Assembly (NCBI GenBank): GCA_035527715.1
Contig: DATKZY010000071.1
Span: 1-13,084 of the forward strand
Direction of reading: 5' to 3'
From: DSUN01 sp035527715
GTDB lineage: Bacteria > Planctomycetota > PUPC01 > DSUN01
DNA length: 13,084 nucleotides
Both the position numbers and the translations under genes were made by a program. The notes beneath the pieces were generated by a model that saw nothing but the letters and a program-made list of their open reading frames with translations, was not told where the DNA came from and searched no databases. Positions 1 to 6,367 of this stretch are shown here, piece after piece; the stretch's first letter is position 1; each line of letters begins with the position of its first letter.

Positions 1-1311
1 TGTCTCCTGGTCTTCAAGCCAAAGCCGGAAGAGAAGCGCCTCTCCCGCGACGAGTTGAAGGCCCAGCTCTCCTACGACACCCGCTTCGCCCTCGACGAGC
101 CCGTGAACGGCGCCTTCAAGGACTACACGCTCGAGAGGGAATTCGTGGACTTCGTGCGCATGAGCGCCAACGTCGCCCTCCGCTTCGACCCGTCGGCCCT
201 GGGCATCCAAACGCCCATCCAGCGCACCCCCTTCAAGCAGGTGCCCGTCTTCACCATCCTGTGTGACACACTCGACGCCCTCGGCCTCAGCTTCCGCGTG
301 GAGAACGTCAACCGCCAGCAGGCCGAGCGGGCCTACTACCGCATGGCCTCGTCGTACAAGAAGGACGGCCTGATGGACCAGGCCCTGGCCTCGTGCAACG
401 TCCTCCTCGCCCGGTTCCCGAACACGAGCCGCAAGCGCGACGCCCTGAAGCTCAAGCTCGACGTCTACAAGGGCCTGAAGGACTACCGGAGCGTGCTGGC
501 CACCCTCGAGGTGTTCAAGCGCGAGCTGGGCGACGAGATCGAGGCGTACAAGATCGACTTCGAGATGGCCTGCATCTACTTCGACCTGTGCCGCTACGCC
601 GAGGCCGCCGATCACTTCAAGAAGTCCCTCGCCGCCGCCAGGGACCCCCGGGAGCGGGTGAACATCCGCGAGGGCTACGCCCGCGCCCTGTTCCGTAGCG
701 GCGACCTCGCCGAGGCCCTCAGCCAGTTCCAGGCGCTGACCAAGGAGGAGACGGAGCCGTTGCGCCTCTTCGTGGACCAGATGATGGCGTGGTACCTGGC
801 GGCCGCCGCCGGCAAGATCCTCGACCCGCCGCTGCCGGCCGAGGCCGCGGCCCTCATCCGCCAGTACGAGGCCATCCCCGAGGCCCAGCGCGGCCAGGTG
901 CCCAACGCCACGCTCGCCAAGATCACCTGGACCTACTACGTCACCGCCCTGCTCGACCTGGATCAGGGCCAGACGGCTCGGGCGCTCCGCAAATTCGAGG
1001 CCGCCGGCAACTCGCCCGACGACTGGCTCGCCGCCGACGCCATCTACCGCGCCGGCGAGCTGTACATGCAGGCGAAAGACCTCGCGAAGGCCAAGGAAAC
1101 GCTCGAGTACCTGCTGTTCTCGACCAAGAGCGCCGAGGCCGAGGTCAAGGCCACCTACGCCCTCGGCCTCTGCCTCCAGCAGCTCGGCGAGGCCAGCCGC
1201 GCGAAGGAACGCTTCGACCAGGTCCTCCAGCGCTTCCCCGACTCCGCCTACGCCGACAAGGTTCGTGCCGCGTCCCCCGTGCCGCGTGCCGAGGAGAAGT
1301 CCAGGAAATGA
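1..1311 (+). CDS. STN-like domain plus TPR-repeat protein, 5' end outside the window
   Basis: The frame is open to the first base, so the start codon lies upstream; an in-frame TTG at 55 has no convincing ribosome site and is probably internal. Visible residues about 32-102 read like the short STN domain found at the N-terminus of secretins and some TonB-dependent receptors: a beta-alpha-beta pattern with 'FKDYTLEREFVDFVRMSANV' followed by 'FKQVPVFTILCDTLDALGLS'. The rest is helical TPR repeats of the YbgF/CpoB type, clearest near the end ('YALGLCLQQLGEASRAKERF', then 'FPDSAYADK'). The likely role is a periplasmic or envelope scaffold; no catalytic motif is visible. Its TGA overlaps the ATG of the next TPR gene, so the two are probably translationally coupled and made together. 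The last 16 or so codons are encoded partly by a 7-base repeat array. The TPR call is firm; the STN call is by eye. Confidence 0.85.
   Translation, partial: CLLVFKPKPEEKRLSRDELKAQLSYDTRFALDEPVNGAFKDYTLEREFVDFVRMSANVALRFDPSALGIQTPIQRTPFKQVPVFTILCDTLDALGLSFRVENVNRQQAERAYYRMASSYKKDGLMDQALASCNVLLARFPNTSRKRDALKLKLDVYKGLKDYRSVLATLEVFKRELGDEIEAYKIDFEMACIYFDLCRYAEAADHFKKSLAAARDPRERVNIREGYARALFRSGDLAEALSQFQALTKEETEPLRLFVDQMMAWYLAAAAGKILDPPLPAEAAALIRQYEAIPEAQRGQVPNATLAKITWTYYVTALLDLDQGQTARALRKFEAAGNSPDDWLAADAIYRAGELYMQAKDLAKAKETLEYLLFSTKSAEAEVKATYALGLCLQQLGEASRAKERFDQVLQRFPDSAYADKVRAASPVPRAEEKSRK
1264..1291. repeat. Degenerate heptamer tandem array, four units (CGTGCCG)
   Basis: Four consecutive 7-base units: CGTGCCG, CGTCCCC, CGTGCCG, CGTGCCG. 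The array lies in the last codons of the STN/TPR gene and ends at the GAGGAG that probably serves as ribosome site for the next gene. It encodes the low-complexity tail 'RAASPVPRAE'. It resembles the heptameric short tandem repeats known from cyanobacteria in form only. Confidence 0.6.
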
Positions 1312-4300
1312 TGAGAACCCGAACGCCCCCACTCCTGGCCCTTTGCTTCCTCGCTCTGAGCCTGGTTGGTGGCACAGGCATCCTGCCTGTGGCTGCCGCC
1401 GAGACCCCGGAGGCCCTCCTCAAGCAGGCGCAGCAGCTCGAGGACGAGAACAAGACCGCCCGTGCAGCCGACCAGTACCGGGCCTTCCTCAAGAGCTACC
1501 CCGACCACACCCAGGTGCTCGAGGCGCGCTACTGCCTGGCCAAGTGCCTGGACAGCCTCGGGCTGGTGGACGAGGCGCTGCTCCAGCTCGACGCGGTGGC
1601 GAAGTCGGCCGACAAGCGCTTCCGCCATCGCGCCGACGCCTTGCTCCTGCTCGGCAAGCTCCACGGCTCGCTCAAGAGCTACGACGCCGCCACCAAGGTG
1701 CTCGAGCAGCTCCTCGCCGAGGGCGCCGGCCTCTACGAGGAGGAGGCCCTCCACCTCGCCGCCGGCTACTACGCCGTCCTGAAGAAGTTCGACGACTCGG
1801 CCGCGAAGCTCAACCTGCTGAAGCGCCGCGAGAACTCGCGCTTCGCCGAGGAGGCCGCCTACAAGCTCGCCGTCCTCTGGCTCAAGGCCGAGAACCTCGA
1901 CCTGGCGATCGAGGCCGTGGGCGACCTCGCCGCCCGCTTCCCCCAGAACAAGCACGCGCGCGGCCTCATGCTCCAGATCGCCGAGCTGTGCCGCCGCCAG
2001 AAGATGCACACCCGCGCCATCGCCACCTGCGAGCAACTCGTCCGCCGATTCCCCAAGAGCCGCGAGGCCGAAGAGGTCGGCTACATCCTCGCCCTGTGCC
2101 AGCGCGACCGCAAGGAGTTCGACAAGGCCATCGAGACCCTCGAGGGCGTCGCGCGCGTCCCGGGCAACCGCACGTCGGGCCTCGCCGCCGAGGCACTGAT
2201 CGAGGCCGCCGACATCTTCTACGCCGAGCTCAACCAGCCCCAGAAGGCCATGGCGCGCTACGAGGAGGCCGCCAAGATGGCTCGCGACTCGAACAGCGAG
2301 CGGCGCGACCTGATCCTCGAACAGTGCTACTTCCGCCTGGCCGAATACCAGTTCATGAAGAAGAACTGGAGCGTGGCCCTCGAGTACTACGTGCTCCTGC
2401 GCAAGACGGGATCGAAGCTGAACGTCCTGGGCCGCATCCTGAAGTGCCAGGCCGAGCTGGGCACGGACGACGACACGCCGGTCGGCACGGCGGCCGACCT
2501 CGCGATCCTCAAGAAGAAGATCGAGGAGAACCCCGGCACCCTCATCGCCGCCGAGGCCGAGGTGTTCCTGGCCGACCGCGCCTTCGGCCAGGCCCAGGTG
2601 GCCCACGGCGGCTTCGACGCGGTGATCGAGCAGTACGAGGGCATCCTCAAGAAATATCCCAGGAACATCCTCAGCCAGGGGAGCCTCGAGTCCTACGTCC
2701 TCATGCAGCTCGGCCTCTCCTATGGCTACGGCGAGACGAGGCCCGAGCTCAAGAAGGCCATGAGCATCCTCGAGAAGGCCGTGGCCGTGGAGCCCGAGAC
2801 CCCCTACCGGCGCGAAATCCTGGAGGGCCTGGCCCGCGCGGCCGACCAGGCGGGCGACAAGCAGAAGGCATTCGAGGTCTACGAGCGCCTCTTCGCCTCC
2901 GCATCCCAGAAGGTCGAGGCCGGCAAGGCCGATGAGGCCGAGCGGGGGCGCATGTCCGAATACCTCCGCGCCATCCTCTCGCGGGCCGAGCGCAAGGACT
3001 CGATCGAGGAGGCCCTGCGCATCTCCCAGCAGATCGCCCAGAAGTCCGGCCCCTTCTCCGAGGCGGCACGCCACGCGATGTTCTACATGGGCGAGCTGTA
3101 CTACCTGAAGAAGGACTTCGCCACCGCCGCCAAGACCTTCCAGACCTTCATCAAGGCCTACGGCCCCAAGCAGGACGCCGAGGACAACGTCATCAACGCG
3201 CCCTGGAAGCCCGCGAAGGTGGACGAGCAGACGGCCCAGGTCTACGAGGCCGCCGTCCGCGTCGCCCATTCCTGGTTCATGCAGGGCCACTTCGGCAATA
3301 TGCTCAAGGCCTACCAGTGGATGGTCGCCAACATCCCCCACCAGAACCAATACGTCGCCGAGGCCCAGTACTGGCTCGCGATGGAGTTGGTCAGGGGCAA
3401 GAAGGCCGAGGAGAAAGATGCCCGCACCAGGGCCGCCGAAGCCCTCTGGACCAAGGTGGTCAACCCCTCGTTCGACTTCGACGACCGCGACTTCGCCAAG
3501 AAATGCTACTTCTGGGTCAACGCCCCCGACGTGCAGGACTACGTGAAGACGGCCATCCTGAAGGCTGGGCAGTTCTTCAGCGAGTCGGGCGACCACGAGC
3601 GCGCCGCCGAGGTCTTCCGCGCCTATCTGCGGCTCTACCCCGAAATGGCCAGGAAGAAGGGGCGCCGAGTCGCCTCCGAGCCCGACCCCAAGTATCGCAT
3701 CGCCCGCTACGCCCTCGGACGCGAGTACATCACCCTCGGCCAGATCAACAAGCTCGTCGAGTGCTACAAGGTCTACCTCGACTCGATGCGGGACGACGAG
3801 TTCCGCGTCTCGGCCCTTCAGCTCCTCGGCTACAACGGCGCGAAGCACGGCCAGGTCGAGCCCGCCATCGAGGCCTACGCCACCCTGCTCGACGAGTACG
3901 GCCAGAACGAGAAGGACGAGAAGGGCGAGCCGGTCCCCGTGCCCCAGAAAGACCGCATCCGCTCGGGGAAGTACAACTGGGACGGCATTCGCCTGGAGCC
4001 GCCGAAGGGCCTGGACCTCGGCGAGGTGCGCTTCTCGCTCGGCTTCCTCTACTGGAAGAAGGAGAAGTGGGCCGAGTGCGTGAAGACGCTGGCCCCCTTC
4101 GCCGAGAACCCGCAGCTCTTCGACAACAAGGCCCGGCCCAAGGCCCTGTTCATGGCCGGCCAGGGCTACTATCGCGCCTACGAGTTCGAGAAGGGCCTCG
4201 GCGTGCTCCTCAAGCTCCTGCACGACCATCCGACCTACGAGGCCGTCGAGGAAGTGTCCGTCTACGCCGCCCGGGGCGCCGTGGAGGCGAAGAAGTGGTC

Positions 4301-4748
4301 CGAGGTGGACCGCCTGTACCAGTGGTTCCTCAAGGAGCGGCCGCGGTCGGCCCACCGGCCGCACATGGACCTCTACGCCGCGATCGCCCTGATCGGCTCG
4401 GGCAAGGCCGACGAGGGGCTGTCGGGCCTCCGCAGCATCGCCCTCAGCGACACCTATCAGGACGTGAAGGCCGACGCCTATTACCACTGGGGCAGCCACC
4501 TGCTGGGGCAGACGCCTCCGAAAATCAACGCCGCGTTCGATTGCCTGGAGAAGAGCGTGGCTCTCTACCCGCGCGAGACCTCGTGCCTCGCGGCGGGCAA
4601 GGCCGCCATCGAGCTGAAGGACTGGGAGAAGGCTCAAGGCTTCCTCCAGCGCGCCATCCGCGAGTTCCCCGCGGGCCGGCGCGAGGCCGTCGAAGAGGCC
4701 AAGCGCCTCCTGCCCGATGTCCAGAAGCGCGTGGCGAAAGGGAAGTGA
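1308..4748 (+). CDS. Large exported TPR-repeat protein (1146 aa)
   Basis: The start is ATG 1308, which overlaps the upstream TGA, with GAGGAG at 1291-1296; ATG 1311 is an equally possible start in the same frame. Reading can be extended upstream in frame to a GTG at 789, but that stretch is out-of-frame sequence of the preceding gene. The N-terminus is a signal peptide (Arg/Thr-rich start, core 'LLALCFLALSLV', probable cleavage after 'VAAA'). The remainder is an almost continuous array of TPR/Sel1-like helix pairs, for example 'ADQYRAFLKSYPDHTQVLEA' and 'RAIATCEQLVRRFPKSREAE', repeated to the C-terminus. No enzymatic motif is seen. Such proteins act as protein-binding scaffolds in the periplasm, and CpoB/YbgF TPR proteins accompany Tol-Pal motors. 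That matches the ExbB/ExbD pair directly downstream, but the specific partner is unknown. Confidence 0.92.
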   Translation: MMRTRTPPLLALCFLALSLVGGTGILPVAAAETPEALLKQAQQLEDENKTARAADQYRAFLKSYPDHTQVLEARYCLAKCLDSLGLVDEALLQLDAVAKSADKRFRHRADALLLLGKLHGSLKSYDAATKVLEQLLAEGAGLYEEEALHLAAGYYAVLKKFDDSAAKLNLLKRRENSRFAEEAAYKLAVLWLKAENLDLAIEAVGDLAARFPQNKHARGLMLQIAELCRRQKMHTRAIATCEQLVRRFPKSREAEEVGYILALCQRDRKEFDKAIETLEGVARVPGNRTSGLAAEALIEAADIFYAELNQPQKAMARYEEAAKMARDSNSERRDLILEQCYFRLAEYQFMKKNWSVALEYYVLLRKTGSKLNVLGRILKCQAELGTDDDTPVGTAADLAILKKKIEENPGTLIAAEAEVFLADRAFGQAQVAHGGFDAVIEQYEGILKKYPRNILSQGSLESYVLMQLGLSYGYGETRPELKKAMSILEKAVAVEPETPYRREILEGLARAADQAGDKQKAFEVYERLFASASQKVEAGKADEAERGRMSEYLRAILSRAERKDSIEEALRISQQIAQKSGPFSEAARHAMFYMGELYYLKKDFATAAKTFQTFIKAYGPKQDAEDNVINAPWKPAKVDEQTAQVYEAAVRVAHSWFMQGHFGNMLKAYQWMVANIPHQNQYVAEAQYWLAMELVRGKKAEEKDARTRAAEALWTKVVNPSFDFDDRDFAKKCYFWVNAPDVQDYVKTAILKAGQFFSESGDHERAAEVFRAYLRLYPEMARKKGRRVASEPDPKYRIARYALGREYITLGQINKLVECYKVYLDSMRDDEFRVSALQLLGYNGAKHGQVEPAIEAYATLLDEYGQNEKDEKGEPVPVPQKDRIRSGKYNWDGIRLEPPKGLDLGEVRFSLGFLYWKKEKWAECVKTLAPFAENPQLFDNKARPKALFMAGQGYYRAYEFEKGLGVLLKLLHDHPTYEAVEEVSVYAARGAVEAKKWSEVDRLYQWFLKERPRSAHRPHMDLYAAIALIGSGKADEGLSGLRSIALSDTYQDVKADAYYHWGSHLLGQTPPKINAAFDCLEKSVALYPRETSCLAAGKAAIELKDWEKAQGFLQRAIREFPAGRREAVEEAKRLLPDVQKRVAKGK
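1371..1393. repeat. Palindromic repeat inside a signal-peptide coding region
   Basis: CACAGGCA (1373-1380), spacer TCC, then TGCCTGTG (1384-1391) is a perfect 8-base inverted repeat, extendable by one further pair after a mismatch. It encodes 'GTGILPV' just before the predicted signal-peptide cleavage site. Read in other frames it gives 'QASCLW' and, on the minus strand, 'HRQDACAT', peptide strings I recall as recurrent in planctomycete and verrucomicrobial predicted proteins. This suggests a dispersed REP-like element, but one window cannot prove dispersal. Confidence 0.6.
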
Positions 4749-4754
4749 ACAAGA

Positions 4755-4780
4755 CCGCCTAAAGGCGGGACTACGAACGA
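4755..4780. repeat. Short palindrome with conserved-looking tail in the TPR/exbB gap
   Basis: CCGCCT (4755-4760), AA, AGGCGG (4763-4768), followed by GACTACGAACGA. It fills most of the gap between the large TPR gene and the ExbB-like gene, just before the ribosome site. There is no T-run, so it is unlikely to be an intrinsic terminator. In translation it reads 'RLKAGLRTK' or, on the other strand, 'SFVVPPLGGL', strings I recall from similar genomes. It is probably another dispersed element. Confidence 0.45.
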
Positions 4781-4783
4781 AGA

Positions 4784-4788
4784 AGGAG
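4784..4788 (+). promoter_or_regulatory. Ribosome binding site that fixes the ExbB-like start
   Basis: AGGAG lies 6 bases before ATG 4795 but directly abuts the in-frame ATG 4789. The spacing therefore favours 4795, which also gives a clean signal peptide beginning 'MRRRSVAALWALV'. Confidence 0.65.
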
Positions 4789-4794
4789 ATGGGC

Positions 4795-5868
4795 ATGCGA
4801 AGACGTTCCGTGGCCGCATTGTGGGCTCTGGTGCTGGCAGTCACGGCGCGCGGCGCGCGCGCCGGCGAGGCGGAGCCGGAGTTCGACGCCGTGCTGGAGG
4901 ACAAGGATAAGGTGCTCCAGACCGAGATGGAGCAGGCGACGCCCGGGGACCGAAGGGGCTTCTCGGTCGTGACGGACGACGATATCGCGGCCCTCGAGGT
5001 GGGCGACATCTACAAGAGCAATGGCTCGTTCTTCAAGGTCACGGCCATCGGCTCGAAGGGCACGGCCGGCGGCAGGTTCAGCGCCGAGCGCACCGCCGGG
5101 CGGTTCGACCCCGGCCGCTCGTGGGGCCGCGTATCGGGCCTCGGGCCGCTCACCATCGTGACCCGCGAAACGCTCCTCAGCCTCTACCTGAGCGGCGGGT
5201 GGGTCATGCACGCCATCTCGTTCGTGCTCCTGCTGGCCATCGTGCTCACGCTGAACAGCATCTGGGAGTACCGCCGCAAGAAGCAGTGCCCGCCGCGCTT
5301 CGTGGACGAGGCCCGCCGGGCCATCAGCAAGGGCGACCTGGGGCAGTTCGAGGACCTCGCGCTGCGCGAGAAGGGCTTCTTCGCCGCGATCTGCCAGGCC
5401 ATGGCGATGGACTTCAAGACCTCGACGGTCGAGGACATCAAGACGCGCTGCGAGTCGCGGGCCTCCCAGCAGATCACGCTGCTGCGCATGCCGCTGAAGG
5501 CCCTGAACCTGGCGGCCGTGCTCTCGCCGCTCATGGGGCTGCTCGGCACCGTCATCGGCCTCGTCATGTGCTTCGAGAGCCTCCAGTACGAGGCCGCCAG
5601 CGCCGCCAAGAGCCAGCTCCTCGCCGCAGGCGTCCGCGTCGCCCTCTTCACCACCGTCTACGGCCTGCTCGTCGCCATCCCGTCCCTCGCCGTCTTCTTC
5701 CTGTTCAACCAGAAGCTCAACGCGATCGCCGCCTACTGCGAGGGGGTGGCCACCGAGTTCGTGCAGCAACTGGCCGCGCTCAAGCGCGTGGCCGGGGGGC
5801 CCGCGGCCGCGCCAGCCGCCGCCCAGGCCGCCGACGCTCCGGCCCCTGCAACGGAGGAGCAGCCATGA
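4795..5868 (+). CDS. MotA/TolQ/ExbB-family proton channel protein with N-terminal exported domain
   Basis: A 357-residue member of the ExbB/TolQ family, the pentameric inner-membrane motor subunit that uses the proton gradient with ExbD/TolR. Order seen: signal peptide (residues 1-25, ending 'ARGARAG'); an extra domain (about 26-125, containing 'LEVGDIYKSNGSFFKVTAIG'); TM1 (about 135-157); a cytoplasmic helical region; TM2 with the family signature 'SPLMGLLGTVIGLVMCF' (Thr252); TM3 'VALFTTVYGLLVAIPSLAVF' (Thr286/287); and an Ala/Pro-rich tail. Typical ExbB is about 240 residues, so the N-terminal addition is real and not a start error. Aligned by eye, Val282 occupies the position of the TM3 glutamate of E. 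coli ExbB (Glu176). The gene overlaps the ExbD-like gene by ATGA, as expected for fixed stoichiometry. A role with exactly ExbB, TolQ or another motor cannot be decided from sequence. Confidence 0.93.
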   Translation: MRRRSVAALWALVLAVTARGARAGEAEPEFDAVLEDKDKVLQTEMEQATPGDRRGFSVVTDDDIAALEVGDIYKSNGSFFKVTAIGSKGTAGGRFSAERTAGRFDPGRSWGRVSGLGPLTIVTRETLLSLYLSGGWVMHAISFVLLLAIVLTLNSIWEYRRKKQCPPRFVDEARRAISKGDLGQFEDLALREKGFFAAICQAMAMDFKTSTVEDIKTRCESRASQQITLLRMPLKALNLAAVLSPLMGLLGTVIGLVMCFESLQYEAASAAKSQLLAAGVRVALFTTVYGLLVAIPSLAVFFLFNQKLNAIAAYCEGVATEFVQQLAALKRVAGGPAAAPAAAQAADAPAPATEEQP

Positions 5869-6299
5869 AGTTCCGCGGACTAGAGGACGAAGAGGAACTG
5901 CGGATCAGCATGGAGCCCATGATCGACTGCATGTTCCAGCTCATCCTGTTCTTCCTCGTCACCACGTCGTTCATCAAGCTCGAGCAGGACCTCTCGATCA
6001 ACCTGCCGATCCACAGCCGGGAGCTGAAGATCAAGACGCCGCCGGCCCGGCCCGTCGTCGTCAACGTCAAGCACCTCACCGGCGGCAAGGCCTTCTACCA
6101 CGTGGAAAACGAGCGCATCTCGCTGCCCGCACTGACCATCAACCTCAGCCGGGCCAGGGTGAGAAACAAGGACCAGGCGGTGGTGATTCGCGGCGACCGC
6201 AACGTCAAGTGGGAGCACGTGGCCGCCGTGATGAGCTGCTGCGCCCAGGCGGGGATCACCAGGGTCTCCGCCACCGTGGAGATTCGTGAGGAAAGGTAG
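5865..6299 (+). CDS. ExbD/TolR-family biopolymer transport protein
   Basis: A 144-residue protein of normal ExbD/TolR length. After a short acidic cytoplasmic start it has one membrane helix with the family signature 'PMIDCMFQLILFFLVTTSF'; Asp21 matches the proton-carrying aspartate of ExbD and TolR. The periplasmic part has the usual beta-alpha fold pattern, ending with 'VVIRGDRNVKWEHVAAVMSC' and a terminal strand 'VSATVEIREER'. With the preceding ExbB-like protein it should form the proton-driven stator/rotor complex. The start at ATG 5865 overlaps the upstream stop. No TonB or TolA gene follows; the next gene encodes a protein with TonB-like layout but an unrelated C-terminal domain. Confidence 0.95.
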   Translation: MKFRGLEDEEELRISMEPMIDCMFQLILFFLVTTSFIKLEQDLSINLPIHSRELKIKTPPARPVVVNVKHLTGGKAFYHVENERISLPALTINLSRARVRNKDQAVVIRGDRNVKWEHVAAVMSCCAQAGITRVSATVEIREER

Positions 6300-6303
6300 C
6301 GCG

Positions 6304-6319
6304 CCCGCTCGTGAGCGGG
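6304..6319. repeat. Short perfect palindrome in the exbD/toroid gap
   Basis: CCCGCTC (6304-6310), GT, GAGCGGG (6313-6319) lies 5 bases after the ExbD stop. As RNA it would form a 6-pair stem with a CGTG loop. No T-run follows, so a processing or stability element, or a repeat remnant, is more likely than a terminator. It runs directly into a 7-base repeat array. Confidence 0.45.
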
Positions 6320-6351
6320 AGACGCGAAACGCGGAACTCGAAACCTGAGAC
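6317..6351. repeat. Degenerate heptamer tandem array, five units (NNGAAAC)
   Basis: Units GGGAGAC, GCGAAAC, GCGGAAC, TCGAAAC and CTGAGAC follow one another with strict 7-base spacing in the 68-base gap before the toroid gene. The array ends 4 bases before the probable ribosome site GAGGG (6356-6360). On the minus strand it reads 'FEFRVSR', another peptide string I recall from similar genomes. Confidence 0.6.
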
Positions 6352-6367
6352 GGACGAGGGCAGAACC

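Noticed and set aside
789..1307. Upstream extension of the large TPR gene to GTG 789
   Set aside because: The extension is Arg/Pro/Gly-rich, out of frame with the certain STN/TPR gene, and would bury the signal peptide that follows ATG 1308.
1248..5009. A 1253-codon open frame on the minus strand opposite the large TPR gene
   Set aside because: Its translation is Leu/Gly/Val-rich without recognisable domains. It mirrors the TPR gene in a high-GC genome where antisense stop triplets are rare.
6311..6367. GTG 6311 as start of the toroid gene
   Set aside because: It lies inside the palindrome and would translate the heptamer array; ATG 6368 has a suitable GAGGG site.
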